Source: Hallerella sp963597395
Lineage (GTDB): Bacteria; Fibrobacterota; Fibrobacteria; Fibrobacterales; Fibrobacteraceae
Direction of reading: 5' to 3'
Assembly (NCBI GenBank): GCA_963597395.1
Contig: CAVBPX010000012.1
Location: 1 to 47,880 of the forward strand
DNA: 47,880 bases
The position numbers and the translations under genes were made by a program. Shown here in pieces: positions 16,125 to 25,242 of the stretch (its first letter is position 1; each line of letters begins with the position of its first letter). Under the pieces are notes generated by a model that did not search any database, was not told where the DNA came from, and saw nothing but the letters and a program-made list of their open reading frames with translations.

Positions 16125-17698
16125 TAGATCCTTTTGAACTTTTGAAGGTGGAGCTTTCGAAGAATCTTTTCGAAAAGTTCCTTGAGAATGTCCCCGGCGT
16201 CGTTTGACCCGATGGCCTTTTGGAGGAGAAGGCTCGTTGGGAAGAGGAGAACCGCGATGAAGGCGGAATAGACGATGAGCGATATGGCGTTGGCTTCGCG
16301 TACAAAGTCGTAGGAGATGTTCTCGATGGCGATCGCGATGACGACCATGGCGGCAAAGCTCGCCAGAGCGCGCCCGATGTTTTCGAGTGCGCCTTTCATG
16401 CCGGAAGTCCCCGTCTGGCGCGCCCAGAGGAATATCATGCTCGCCACCTGGAAAATGGCGCCGGCGGCGCCGACTATCGGGACGACATAAATGCCGAAGT
16501 CCGCGGAGAGGAAAATGTAGGCGGGAATCGTCAAAACGAAAATGCCCGTGTTGATGAGCGTCGGCGTCCACATTTTTTCGCGGGCGTAGAAGGACCGCAC
16601 AAGAACCGCCTGCAGGCAAAGTCCGAGGCTTGCGGGCAGATACCAGTGCAAAAGCTTGGCCACGTATTCCGTCGTCTCGCGCGTAAAGGCTCCGCGTTCA
16701 AAAAGGAGTCTCACCGCCGGGAAGGAAAGCGCCCACACGGTGATGACCGCCGGGACGAGAATGGCGAACATTCTCGAAAGGCTCGACCAAATTTGACGGT
16801 TCAGGTCGCCGAGCCTGTTTTCCTTGACAAGGCGCGCCATATCGGGATAGCTCGAAACGCCGACCGAAAATCCGAAGACCGCGACGAGCGTGTACATTAC
16901 ACGGTAGGCGTAGTTGAGGCTTGAAATTCCGCTCGATCCGAAGATTCCGCCAAAGCTCCGAATCACAAATTCGAATGCGAACATGCTGCCCACGCCAAAC
17001 GACATCGGAATCATCATTTTGAGATAGCGGAGAATATCGGGATGGAGAGGGTTGAACGTCGGCACGTAATGCAGGCCACCGCGGCGCGCCCCGAGAATCT
17101 GAAGAACAAAGAATCCGATGAACGCTCCGACGGGAACGCCCCAGGCAAAGCCTTCAAGACCGTGATGCCTTCCGAGAATTCCGCCGACGATAATCGCCAA
17201 ATTGTAGATGACGCCCGTAAGGGACGGAATCGCGAACTGCTTTCGCGTGTGCTGCAGGGCGACGAGGAAGCTCCCCGCAAAAATAAAGAGCTGCCCCGGC
17301 AAAATGATGCGCCCGAAGTATGTCGCCCGGTCAAGCAGCGCCGTGGGAAGGTCCGCAGCCGAGGTAAAGAGGACGATGAGTTCCCGCATCCAGATAAAGG
17401 AGGGGATGATTAGGGCGAGGAAAAGCAGCCCGAGCGTGCTCAGAATGTTGCTGAAAAATTTCCAGGCGCCGTCCTCGTCGCTTTTGGCCTTGTAGCCAAA
17501 AAAGATAGGGATGAAGACGATGGAGAGAAAACCCGTGCTCACAACGTGATTTAAAATGTCCGGGATTAAAAAGGCGAGGTCCAGTGCGTTTTTTTCGGCG
17601 GTGACGCCCGCGGCGCGGGCGAGGAGCATTTCACGGAAAATGCCGAGGACGCGGCTGGCGAGCATGCTCGCCGCGATAATGAGGGTCGCTTTGTTCAT
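16124..17698 (-). CDS. murJ: Lipid II flippase MurJ (MviN)
   Basis: A 524-residue inner-membrane protein with fourteen predicted helices, the size and layout of MurJ, which flips the peptidoglycan precursor lipid II to the periplasm. Recognisable parts are the first helix region TLIIAASMLASRVLGIFREMLLAR and the central Arg-rich loop SLSRMFAILVPAVITVWALSFPAVRLLFERGAF. It converges with leuS and lies 38 bases downstream of the CotH lipoprotein gene on the same strand. No Shine-Dalgarno is obvious. It is essential in most bacteria and only one copy is seen here. Confidence 0.93.
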   Translation of the reverse strand: MNKATLIIAASMLASRVLGIFREMLLARAAGVTAEKNALDLAFLIPDILNHVVSTGFLSIVFIPIFFGYKAKSDEDGAWKFFSNILSTLGLLFLALIIPSFIWMRELIVLFTSAADLPTALLDRATYFGRIILPGQLFIFAGSFLVALQHTRKQFAIPSLTGVIYNLAIIVGGILGRHHGLEGFAWGVPVGAFIGFFVLQILGARRGGLHYVPTFNPLHPDILRYLKMMIPMSFGVGSMFAFEFVIRSFGGIFGSSGISSLNYAYRVMYTLVAVFGFSVGVSSYPDMARLVKENRLGDLNRQIWSSLSRMFAILVPAVITVWALSFPAVRLLFERGAFTRETTEYVAKLLHWYLPASLGLCLQAVLVRSFYAREKMWTPTLINTGIFVLTIPAYIFLSADFGIYVVPIVGAAGAIFQVASMIFLWARQTGTSGMKGALENIGRALASFAAMVVIAIAIENISYDFVREANAISLIVYSAFIAVLLFPTSLLLQKAIGSNDAGDILKELFEKILRKLHLQKFKRI

Positions 17699-17736
17699 TT
17701 GTGCGAAAGTTTAGAAAAGTTTTCCGGTGAAAATTT

Positions 17737-20475
17737 TCAACGGAAAACGGCGTCGTAGGAATTTCCGTTTTGCGGCACGACGGTTCGCGTTTTGGAGGTT
17801 TCCCCGTCGCTCCACGAGACGAATGTGCAGCCTGCGCCTTCTTCTGCCGTGAGCGTGACCGGAACCTCGGCAAAGAGCGGAAGCACTGCCGAATTTCTGA
17901 CCGAAATTCCATCGACCGAAACGGTTCCGCATCCGTTGCTTGTGACGGCAACGCTTTGAATTTCGCCGAGCCCAAAGAAGTCCTTCATCTCGGAAATGAC
18001 TTTTTCCGGGCGTTCCTTTGCAAAGTTTTTAATGGTTTCGAGGGAACTTTCCATGTAGTTTGCACTGTGGTTCCAACGAGACTGGTCGCGGGAAATTTCG
18101 TTTGCAATTTCGCTCATCAGTACGTTGATTCTTGCAAGGACGGTGTCGGCGCTGAATTTTGTCTGGACGAGGGCCGCAAAGCGGTTGATGAAGCGGTTCC
18201 GGAAAGTCTCGTTTTTGAGAAGCGCACGGAAGAGAATCGTGTATTCCTTGCCGTTCGGGTAGCCCGAAGCCGTGGAATCGGTGACGAAGTGGAACATGTC
18301 GATGTCCGTATATTGCGAGTGTCCGTTGTCAAAGCCCCAGTCCAAGTCGTAGAGGAACCATTTCCATTTGGTGAGCGGCGTGTTTGAGCGCCACTTCTTT
18401 TGGTTGTTTCCCGGCCAGTCCTGGTTGGCGACAAACATCTCCGTCTGCATGTAGCTTATGAAGTTGTCGATATCGACCTGGCTTTCGACATAGGCGTAGT
18501 TGTCCGCGTTTTGCATGTCGCTTGACTCGACGAACTTTTCGAGGACCTCGTATTCGGCGGAGGAACCTGCCGTTGTGGAGTTGTCGCTCTTGAGAAGGTC
18601 GATGGATCCGGCGTCGTAGCCGTAGTTTGTCTCAAAGTAATTTTCGTTGGAACGTTCGCGGATGCTGTGAATGCCGTAATATTCGCCGTTGTAGAAGACG
18701 ATGGCAAAGCGTCCCTTTTGAAAATCGACGCCGAGGCCTTTTGTGATGCTCGAACTCAGACGATCGCGGATGTAGTCCTGGTAGAAGTTTCCGCCGTTGT
18801 TTCTGAAGACGATGTCCTTGAACTCGGTGAGGTTCGGGTAGTCGGGGAATATTTTGTATTCCAGTTTGGAATTGCCGTATTTTTTGCGGAACTTGAGCGC
18901 AAAGGATTTTTTTTCGTTGGCGCGGCTGTAGTTGCCGAAAATTTCGTAGCCCGCGGGACTTTCAAACGCGGGAGTCCCGACGCCCGGTTCAAAGAAGGCT
19001 ATCTCGGCGGGGATAGTCTTGTCGAGCCAGTAGTTTGCGCCGTAATGCGGTTCGGCCGCGTTTGCGTCCGGGCCTTCTTCGTAGATGCCGGAGTCCGGGT
19101 CAAAGAGCTGGTTCGGGTCCGTGGTGATGAAGGCCGTGGCGATGGTCGGCTGCGTTTCGAAAATGTAGGTTCGCGTGAGGGTTTCGCTCGGAAGCGCGCC
19201 GTCGAGGAATGTTTTGACCCGCAGAACTGTCGTCGTGGAAATGGTCGTCGTCTCGGGGCAGACGGCGCTTGTTTCCGTCGGCTCCTTTCCGCCGATTTCG
19301 CACCGGGAAACGCTCGTTCCGTCAAACGGAATCGCAATCTGGAAAGGCTCGGAATAAAATCCCGAACTCGGCAGCTCGAAATTGTTTTTCGCTTCGCCCT
19401 TGTAGGCAAAGTTTCCGATGCCGAGAGGCGTCGGGTCGGCAAATCCCCAGCCGACGGACGTAAAGGCGAAGGTCTTTCCGGTGGGAACTTTTGGGTAGGC
19501 AATGGAATCGCGGAGCGTTCCCGTCGCGTCAAAAAGAAAAAGTTCCCCGCCGGATTGGGGCAGCTTGAAATTTGCATGCGGAAAGTGTCCCTGGTTCCGC
19601 GCAACGATCGACGAGAATGTGAACTGGACCTTGTTGTAGTGATTGCTTTCGGCCGAAAAGCGCGTGCCGTAAATGTTTGCAAGGTCCGGGAAGGTTTTTC
19701 CCGTCGGAAGCGTAATGGCGTAGGTCGTCGAAGAGTCGCCCGTGCCGGTGATGGTTTCGCCCCAGCATTTCCAGTCGTCAATATCGGGTTGGGTCAAACG
19801 GACTTCCAGAGGCTCGCCCTTGGTGATGTAGCCGGTGAGAAGCAGCTGGTTTGCCGAGCCGAGGTCATGCGTATCGCTCGAAGAACCCGTTCCGACGCCT
19901 ACGAAAATGCACGCGCTGCTCCATCCGAGCTCCTCGTTTTTGCCGAGCTGCATTTCGCCCGAAATTTTTCGCGAACCGTCCACCGTCGAAACGTAGCTTT
20001 TGAAAGCCCACGGCTGTGCGACGCTCGTGCCCGAAACGGGCGTGTTTGTCGCATCGCTCCAACCCCAGGCGCCACCGCCGATCATCTCCGTCGAATCGGA
20101 AGGCGCTTCGTAATCGGCCCGGTCCTTTTTGGAAAGGAAGACGATAAAAAAGCTTTGCGGCGGAACGACCACGTTCCCGAAAAACCATTTTCTGGAATCG
20201 TCCATTGAATTCGAAAGCGCATACCCGGCGAGGTTTACCGCCGTGTCCGCGGGGTTAAAAAGTTCGACCCAGTCGGACTTGTCGCCGTCCTCGTCCTCGT
20301 AGTCGATGTTTTGCGGGGAGACTTCCGTAAAGATGACAGGTGCCGTCCGGACAAAAGGCGTCACGGGCTCTTCGGCGCTGGAAGTTTCGGCGGGCTTCGG
20401 CGTGTCCGAGCATCCCAAAATGCAGAGCGCACAGAAAAATGCAATGGCAAAAATCCGGAATTTTGCGGTCGTCAT
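17737..20475 (-). CDS. Lamin-tail/CotH domain surface lipoprotein
   Basis: A 912-residue lipoprotein. The signal ends with the lipobox CILGC (C22). A lamin-tail domain follows (about 45-165; VFTEVSPQNIDYEDEDGDKSD-like start, DWVELFNPADTAVNLAGYALS). Near 360-440 is a chitobiase-type C-terminal domain, and the CotH kinase-like domain (about 510-830) contains FALKFRKKYGNSKLEYKIF, NGEYYGIHSIRERSNENYF and WFLYDLDWGFDNGH. The C-terminal 70 residues form an InlB-B/Flg-type repeat (TVSVDGISV...). CotH domains phosphorylate proteins in spores, but in Bacteroidota/Fibrobacterota lipoproteins their role is uncertain. It has no Shine-Dalgarno; see the candidate promoter. Confidence 0.85.
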   Translation of the reverse strand: MTTAKFRIFAIAFFCALCILGCSDTPKPAETSSAEEPVTPFVRTAPVIFTEVSPQNIDYEDEDGDKSDWVELFNPADTAVNLAGYALSNSMDDSRKWFFGNVVVPPQSFFIVFLSKKDRADYEAPSDSTEMIGGGAWGWSDATNTPVSGTSVAQPWAFKSYVSTVDGSRKISGEMQLGKNEELGWSSACIFVGVGTGSSSDTHDLGSANQLLLTGYITKGEPLEVRLTQPDIDDWKCWGETITGTGDSSTTYAITLPTGKTFPDLANIYGTRFSAESNHYNKVQFTFSSIVARNQGHFPHANFKLPQSGGELFLFDATGTLRDSIAYPKVPTGKTFAFTSVGWGFADPTPLGIGNFAYKGEAKNNFELPSSGFYSEPFQIAIPFDGTSVSRCEIGGKEPTETSAVCPETTTISTTTVLRVKTFLDGALPSETLTRTYIFETQPTIATAFITTDPNQLFDPDSGIYEEGPDANAAEPHYGANYWLDKTIPAEIAFFEPGVGTPAFESPAGYEIFGNYSRANEKKSFALKFRKKYGNSKLEYKIFPDYPNLTEFKDIVFRNNGGNFYQDYIRDRLSSSITKGLGVDFQKGRFAIVFYNGEYYGIHSIRERSNENYFETNYGYDAGSIDLLKSDNSTTAGSSAEYEVLEKFVESSDMQNADNYAYVESQVDIDNFISYMQTEMFVANQDWPGNNQKKWRSNTPLTKWKWFLYDLDWGFDNGHSQYTDIDMFHFVTDSTASGYPNGKEYTILFRALLKNETFRNRFINRFAALVQTKFSADTVLARINVLMSEIANEISRDQSRWNHSANYMESSLETIKNFAKERPEKVISEMKDFFGLGEIQSVAVTSNGCGTVSVDGISVRNSAVLPLFAEVPVTLTAEEGAGCTFVSWSDGETSKTRTVVPQNGNSYDAVFR

Positions 20476-20481
20476 GCTTCA

Positions 20482-20487
20482 AATATA
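20482..20487 (-). promoter_or_regulatory. Candidate -10 of the CotH gene (leaderless)
   Basis: On the minus strand TATATT lies 6 bases before the ATG at 20475, with no Shine-Dalgarno sequence between. No convincing -35 is visible. The position would place transcription start at the start codon. Confidence 0.35.
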
Positions 20488-20560
20488 AGCGCTCGACTTA
20501 AAGGCGAATGCGTTTTTTCGCTTTTGAATATGCGTTTTGGCGGTTGGGTCTGGAGATTTT

Positions 20561-21478
20561 CTAGAAAAAGTCCACGTTCAGCTTGGCGCCGTTCCGTTTG
20601 ATGTCCCGGATGAGCGCGCCGATGTCCTTTGTCAGGTTTGAAAGTGTCGCGTCCAGTTCGCCGCCCTTTTGCAGAATGAGACCCGCGGAATTGTCCGTTT
20701 TGTCGAGGCTCGCAAGGACGCCTGAAAGTTGCGTTTTCAGGCTTTTGACGCTTTCCAACAGCTGTTCGAGTTTTTCAAGGGACGTTTTCCCGGAATCCTT
20801 TGCCGATGAAAGCTGTCCGGAAATTTCCCCGATGGAACTTTCCAAGTTCTTTACCGCACGGGAAAGGTTCCCGAAAAGGCTGTCGAGCGAGGATTTCCAG
20901 GCTTTTCCGTCGGACGAAACTTGCGAAACCAACCGCTTCCCTTTTGAGGTGACCGCTTGAATTTGCGCCCCGTCCTTTCCTTTCGTAAAGTCGTTGATAA
21001 AGGCCTTGGCCGTGTCGAGCATCTCTTGAAGACTTTGTATGGACTCCCGCAAATCCGCTTTGGCCGTGTTCATTCCCTTGTCGAACCTTGTGTCGAAAAT
21101 CGTGTCGCCTTTTTTAAAAAATTCCGGAGATTCGCCGAGGACTATTTCGATTTCGCGGTTCCCCAAAAATCCGGCAGAGGCAAAAACGAGTCTTGAATCC
21201 CTTGGAATCCTGACGCTCGAAACGACTTCGAACTGAACGTAGATGAGGGTATCCGTCTTGTGAAAGCGCGTAATGCGGCCTTTGGGAATTCCGCCTATCT
21301 TGACGTTTTTTCCGTCTTCCGTGGGGCCTATTTCCGCAAACGCCGCGACGTAGCGCGTCCGTTCGTTGTGCGGACTCAGCGGATGGAAAAAATACCACAA
21401 AAGAAAAATCCCCGCGCAGCACAGAAGAATAAAAAGGAGCATCTTCTTGTTGCCGTATCGCGAAAGCTTGCTATTCAT
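20561..21478 (-). CDS. MlaD/MCE domain protein
   Basis: A 305-residue protein with one N-terminal membrane anchor (MLLFILLCCAGIFLLWYFF, about 13-31) and an MCE domain (RYVAAFAEIGPTEDGKNVKIGG...). MCE proteins form periplasmic hexamers that carry lipids between membranes for Mla- or Mce-type ABC transporters. The C-terminal half (about 135-290) is a long coiled-coil with many Leu/Lys/Ser heptads. It overlaps the hprK stop by 8 bases (ATGAATAG) and so is translationally coupled to it. The permease MlaE is encoded elsewhere in this window (40853), so the system is split. Start at 21478 is chosen because an upstream extension overlaps hprK. Confidence 0.85.
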   Translation of the reverse strand: MNSKLSRYGNKKMLLFILLCCAGIFLLWYFFHPLSPHNERTRYVAAFAEIGPTEDGKNVKIGGIPKGRITRFHKTDTLIYVQFEVVSSVRIPRDSRLVFASAGFLGNREIEIVLGESPEFFKKGDTIFDTRFDKGMNTAKADLRESIQSLQEMLDTAKAFINDFTKGKDGAQIQAVTSKGKRLVSQVSSDGKAWKSSLDSLFGNLSRAVKNLESSIGEISGQLSSAKDSGKTSLEKLEQLLESVKSLKTQLSGVLASLDKTDNSAGLILQKGGELDATLSNLTKDIGALIRDIKRNGAKLNVDFF

Positions 21479-22499
21479 AGTCGGCTCCGTCGAGAAGTCC
21501 GTCAAACGCGTCGCGCCTCGAAAGGCCCTGGGCCTTGTTCTGGATGGCCTGTTTGAGAACGCTGTCAAATTCCTTGGCCGTATCGATGCCGTTCATTTTC
21601 ATAAGCGTGTTCATGGCGATGACTTCGGAAATGACGGTGAGGCTCTTGCCCGGCGCGACCGGAATCAGGACCTTGGGAATTTTGACGTCCAGAATTTTTT
21701 CATAGGATTTTGAAAGTCCCGTGCGCTCGTAGCTTACGCCCTGTTCCCAAGGCTCAAGCTCGATGACCGCTTCAATCTTCTTTTTGCGGCGGACGGCGGA
21801 AATTCCGAACATCGCCTTGACGTCGATGATTCCCACGCCGCGGATTTCCATGTGATGCTTGATGAGGGCGTCCGAGCGTCCAATCAGGGCGTCGCCGATG
21901 CGCGTGATGCGGACCGAATCGTCCGCGACCAGACGGTGTCCGCGTTCCACCAGATCGAGTACGCATTCCGATTTTCCGACGTTGCTGTCGCCGACGTAGA
22001 GCATTCCCACGCCATAGACATCGACGAGGCTCGCGTGGACGGTCGTATAGGGCGAAAAATACTGTTCCAGAAAATTTTGCGTTTCCTTTGCAAAGTCGAA
22101 CGTGGAAAGTTCCGACGTCATGAGCGGCACGTTCTGTTTTGTGCACAGTTCCAAAAGCTCGGGGTGCGGCTTAAGGGAATGCGTTAAAATCCACAGTGGG
22201 GATTTGAAATGCGAAAGTTCCGAAAAGATGCGCTTGCGCGCTTCCGCTCCGACGTGTTCGAGGTAGCTCCATTCCGTCGTTCCTATCATCTGGATTTGAT
22301 CCGGATTGTAGCCTTCGACATATCCCGACATGGCAAGGCCCGGTCGGTGAATTCCGATGTGGGAAATTTCCGTCCCGAGCGAAGTCTCCGGCGTGTGGAG
22401 CGAAAGTTTTAGCCTTTGACGAAAATGCCTATAAAAATCAAGCACCGGGCATGACGCTCGGTACTTGATATCCAAATTGTCAAAGCAGCGGTAGGCCAC
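21471..22499 (-). CDS. hprK: HPr kinase/phosphorylase HprK
   Basis: A 342-residue enzyme that phosphorylates and dephosphorylates Ser46 of HPr, coupling carbon status to regulation. The N-terminal domain has ISHIGIHRPGLAMSGY (typical HRPGL...GY). The kinase core has VHASLVDVYGVGMLYVG and the Walker A GDSNVGKS (170-177), then RRKKKIEAVIELEPWE. GTG at 22499, one base after the hpf stop, is the likely start; a longer frame to 22607 overlaps hpf. HprK occurs in several Gram-negative groups, next to rpoN and hpf. No ptsH or ptsI gene is visible in this window. The start codon is not fully certain. Confidence 0.92.
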   Translation of the reverse strand: MAYRCFDNLDIKYRASCPVLDFYRHFRQRLKLSLHTPETSLGTEISHIGIHRPGLAMSGYVEGYNPDQIQMIGTTEWSYLEHVGAEARKRIFSELSHFKSPLWILTHSLKPHPELLELCTKQNVPLMTSELSTFDFAKETQNFLEQYFSPYTTVHASLVDVYGVGMLYVGDSNVGKSECVLDLVERGHRLVADDSVRITRIGDALIGRSDALIKHHMEIRGVGIIDVKAMFGISAVRRKKKIEAVIELEPWEQGVSYERTGLSKSYEKILDVKIPKVLIPVAPGKSLTVISEVIAMNTLMKMNGIDTAKEFDSVLKQAIQNKAQGLSRRDAFDGLLDGADYE

Positions 22500-22500
22500 T

Positions 22501-22830
22501 TTAGTTTTTGCCTGCGGCGAGATCCGCCACGGACTCCGACTGGTGGGCGTTCTGTTTTTCGTTCGCCTTCTTGAGCTGGCTCTTGGCGCGTTCAAGCGCG
22601 ACGTCAATCGCCTTGCCCATATTCTCCTCGTCGGCGGAGGCTACGATAACCGTGCCCTTGACATTGAGGGAAATATCGCATTTGCGGTTGAGATCGCCGG
22701 CGCGGTCGAGGACAATGGAAGCGGCGGTGATGTTCGGGTAGAACTTGCCGAGCGCATCGACTTCTGCTTTTAAATGATCCTGGGTCGTATCCGAAATTGT
22801 GCAATGACGGGCAGAGATTTGAACTTCCAT
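22501..22830 (-). CDS. hpf: Ribosome hibernation promoting factor, short form
   Basis: A 109-residue short HPF/YfiA protein that binds 30S at the decoding site and shuts off or dimerises ribosomes in stationary phase. MEVQISARHCTISDTTQDHLKAEV matches the family start and the central ADEENMGKAIDVALERAKSQLKK the basic helix. The tail (92-109) is Ser/Ala-rich and lacks the C-terminal dimerisation domain of long HPF. A GGAAGGT Shine-Dalgarno supports the ATG. It lies 151 bases from rpoN and 1 base from hprK. A stable hairpin is present in its 5' leader. Confidence 0.95.
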   Translation of the reverse strand: MEVQISARHCTISDTTQDHLKAEVDALGKFYPNITAASIVLDRAGDLNRKCDISLNVKGTVIVASADEENMGKAIDVALERAKSQLKKANEKQNAHQSESVADLAAGKN

Positions 22831-22863
22831 AACGTACCTTCCGGTTAAGGGTGAAACTCTTGC

Positions 22864-22879
22864 GGAGGCTTTCGCCTCC
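22864..22879 (-). promoter_or_regulatory. GAAA-tetraloop hairpin in the hpf leader
   Basis: On the minus strand GGAGGC-GAAA-GCCTCC forms a 6-bp GC-rich stem with a GNRA loop, starting about 33 bases before the hpf ATG. It may stabilise or regulate the mRNA, or be an unused attenuator. A TATATCC box lies just before it on the same strand. No T-run follows, so it is not a standard terminator. Confidence 0.4.
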
Positions 22880-22981
22880 CATTCAAAGGATATACATCTT
22901 TCTCGCTCGAAAAAGAAGGATTTTTGCGAAAAATTTTCCTTTTTTACCTCTAAAATGGAATAATTCCTTGAATTTCGGCCG

Positions 22982-24493
22982 TTAGGATTTGCGAAGCCTT
23001 GCCGGGAGAATCTTCAGTTCCTCGCGGTACTTGGCGACGGTCCTGCGGGCGACTTTCATCCCCTGTTTTTCGAGAGCCTCGGTGATTGCCTGGTCGGAGA
23101 GGGGAGCCTTGCGGTCTTCGGCCTTGACCAGTTCGCGGATGGCGTCGAGAATCTTCGCTGAACCGATGGAACTTCCGTCGGCCTGGGTGACGCCCGAGCT
23201 GAAGAACTGCTTGAGCTCGTACACGCCATAGGGCGTATCGACGTATTTGCCGTTCGTTGCGCGGTTGACGGTGCTCGGGTCGCGGTGAACCTCGTCGGCG
23301 ATGTCCTGGAGAATCATCGGCTTCAGGTTTTCCGGGCCCTTGGCAAAAAAGTCGTGCTGCTTTTTGAGAATGGCGTTCATCACCAGTTCGATGGTGCTGT
23401 GGCGGTTATCGACGCTCTTGAGAAATGAATTGGCCGCGTTGAGCTTTTCGCGGACGTATTCTTTGTCCTTTTTGCTCGCATTCGGATTTTGCAAAAGCTT
23501 TCGGTAGGTTTCGTTGATGTGCAGGTGCGGAATGTGGTCGCGGTACATGACGACCTTGAAGTTTCCGGGCTCCGTTTCGACAACTTCCATGTCGGGGACT
23601 ATCGACTGGACGGGTGCGTTGTTGATTTGGGCGCCCGGGTGCGGCGAGAGCCTTGAAAGCTCGTGCACCGCGTTCTGGACATCCTCGGTGGAAACGCCTA
23701 GAGCCTTGGCGATGGCCGCATATCGCAATTCCCTGAGCTCGGAATAGTGACTTTCGAGAATCCGGATGGCGAGCGGCGAAAAGTCCGGGATGCGGTAGGC
23801 CTGAATCAGCAGGCATTCGCGGAGGTCGCGCGCTCCGATGCCCGGCGGCGTAAAGGACTGCAGCACGTGAAAGGCTTCCTGCACGGGGTAGGAGGCTTCT
23901 TCGAGAGGCTTTCTTTTTTGCAAAACGTCTTCGACTTCGAGAATGTCGGGGTCGTTTTCTTCCGGGCCGTGTTCTTGCGAAAGAAGGTTCCCCTCCGCGG
24001 GGGCGAGAAATCCATCGTCCCCGACGCATCCGATGAGGTATTCGACGATTCGCACGATGCGCGGCGGGCGCTTCCATTCCCGCAGCTGGTTTTTGAGAAT
24101 GTCCTGCATGCTGAGGCCGCGGGTCGGTTCCATGTGCGTGTCGTCGTCGGGATCCCTGCCGCCTAAGTCCCTGTAGGGAGCTTCCGCATTGCGGAATCCG
24201 TCCTCCATGTATTTTTCCCAGTCGATGGAATTTTCGTCACCGGGTTCCATCAGGTCGTGGCTGTTGTCGTCGCCGTCCTTGCCCGAGCTTTCGCGGGTCG
24301 GTTCGTCGATGGATTCCAGTCGGCTGTCGGGTGCGTCGTCCGCTTCGAGAAGAGGGTTCTCTTCGAGTTCCTGCGAAATGGCCGCTTCGAGTTCGAGCGA
24401 GTTCATTTGCAACATTTTGACGGACTGGAGCATTTGCGGCGACAGGTTTTGTTCCATGCGCACGCCTTGCTTCAGCTGTATTCCCAAGTCCAT
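22982..24493 (-). CDS. rpoN: RNA polymerase sigma-54 factor RpoN
   Basis: A 503-residue sigma factor that directs transcription from -24/-12 promoters with AAA+ activators. The N-terminal region I is Gln/Leu-rich (LQLKQGVRMEQNLSPQMLQSVKMLQM), followed by an acidic region II (about 45-120), the core-binding domain, the HTH region, and the RpoN box ARRTVAKYRE at 482-491 near the C-terminus. It is 11 bases downstream of lptB, and followed by hpf, the standard arrangement also seen in Proteobacteria. No AAA+ activator for it is in this window. Confidence 0.97.
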   Translation of the reverse strand: MDLGIQLKQGVRMEQNLSPQMLQSVKMLQMNSLELEAAISQELEENPLLEADDAPDSRLESIDEPTRESSGKDGDDNSHDLMEPGDENSIDWEKYMEDGFRNAEAPYRDLGGRDPDDDTHMEPTRGLSMQDILKNQLREWKRPPRIVRIVEYLIGCVGDDGFLAPAEGNLLSQEHGPEENDPDILEVEDVLQKRKPLEEASYPVQEAFHVLQSFTPPGIGARDLRECLLIQAYRIPDFSPLAIRILESHYSELRELRYAAIAKALGVSTEDVQNAVHELSRLSPHPGAQINNAPVQSIVPDMEVVETEPGNFKVVMYRDHIPHLHINETYRKLLQNPNASKKDKEYVREKLNAANSFLKSVDNRHSTIELVMNAILKKQHDFFAKGPENLKPMILQDIADEVHRDPSTVNRATNGKYVDTPYGVYELKQFFSSGVTQADGSSIGSAKILDAIRELVKAEDRKAPLSDQAITEALEKQGMKVARRTVAKYREELKILPARLRKS

Positions 24494-24504
24494 ACGAAGC
24501 TCCT

Positions 24505-25242
24505 TTAGTCGAGGCGGAACGATTCGCCGAGGTAGATGCGCTTTGCCTCCTCGTTGTTTGCGAGGTAGTCCGAGGAGCCTTCGGTAAGAACCTGGCTCTT
24601 GTACATGATGTAGGCGCGGTTTGTGATGGAGAGCGTCTCGCGGACGTTGTGGTCGGTAATCAAAATGCCCATGCCCTTGTCCCGCAAGGAGGAGATGATG
24701 GACTGGATGTCGGAAACGGCAATCGGGTCGATTCCTGCGAACGGTTCGTCGAGCAGAAGAAAGTCCGGGTTTGCGGCGAGTGCCCGCGCAATTTCGAGCC
24801 TGCGCCGTTCGCCGCCCGAGCAGCTCATCGCCTTCGTCTTTCGGATGTGGGTAATCTTAAATTCTTCGAGAAGGCTTTCAAGGCGTTCCTTGCGCTCCTT
24901 GCGCTTTAGACCCTGCGTCTCGAGAATCGCCATGATGTTGTCCTGGACGCTCATCTTGCGAAAGATGGAAGCTTCCTGCGGCAGATAGCCGACGCCGAGA
25001 CGCGCCCGCTGGAACATCGGCTTTTCGGTCATCTCGACATCGTCGAGGAAAATGTGCCCGGCATCGGGCCGGACCATTCCCACTATCATGTAGAACGTTG
25101 TGGTCTTTCCGGCGCCGTTCGGACCTAAAAGTCCGACGACTTCGCCCTGCGAAACGCTGATGGACGCTTCGTTCACCACTTTTCGCCCGTTGTAGATTTT
25201 GGAAATTTTTTCGGTGCGGATTGTGCGTATTAGGTTTTTCAT
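24505..25242 (-). CDS. lptB: LPS export ABC transporter ATPase LptB
   Basis: A 245-residue ATPase of the lipopolysaccharide export machine (LptBFG). Walker A is GPNGAGKT, the signature MSCSGGERRRLEIARALA, Walker B FLLLDEPFAGIDPIAV and the switch region DHNVRETLSIT. The signature has C instead of the usual L before SGGE. It overlaps the ostA-like gene by 4 bases (25239-25242) and is 11 bases from rpoN, so all three are probably co-transcribed. Membrane partners LptF and LptG are not in this window. Confidence 0.95.
   Translation of the reverse strand: MKNLIRTIRTEKISKIYNGRKVVNEASISVSQGEVVGLLGPNGAGKTTTFYMIVGMVRPDAGHIFLDDVEMTEKPMFQRARLGVGYLPQEASIFRKMSVQDNIMAILETQGLKRKERKERLESLLEEFKITHIRKTKAMSCSGGERRRLEIARALAANPDFLLLDEPFAGIDPIAVSDIQSIISSLRDKGMGILITDHNVRETLSITNRAYIMYKSQVLTEGSSDYLANNEEAKRIYLGESFRLD

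Noticed and set aside
22946..22957. ACCTCTAAAA between rpoN and hpf as another MITE end
   Set aside because: Only about ten bases match, without the GGTC tip or a partner end, so chance cannot be excluded.
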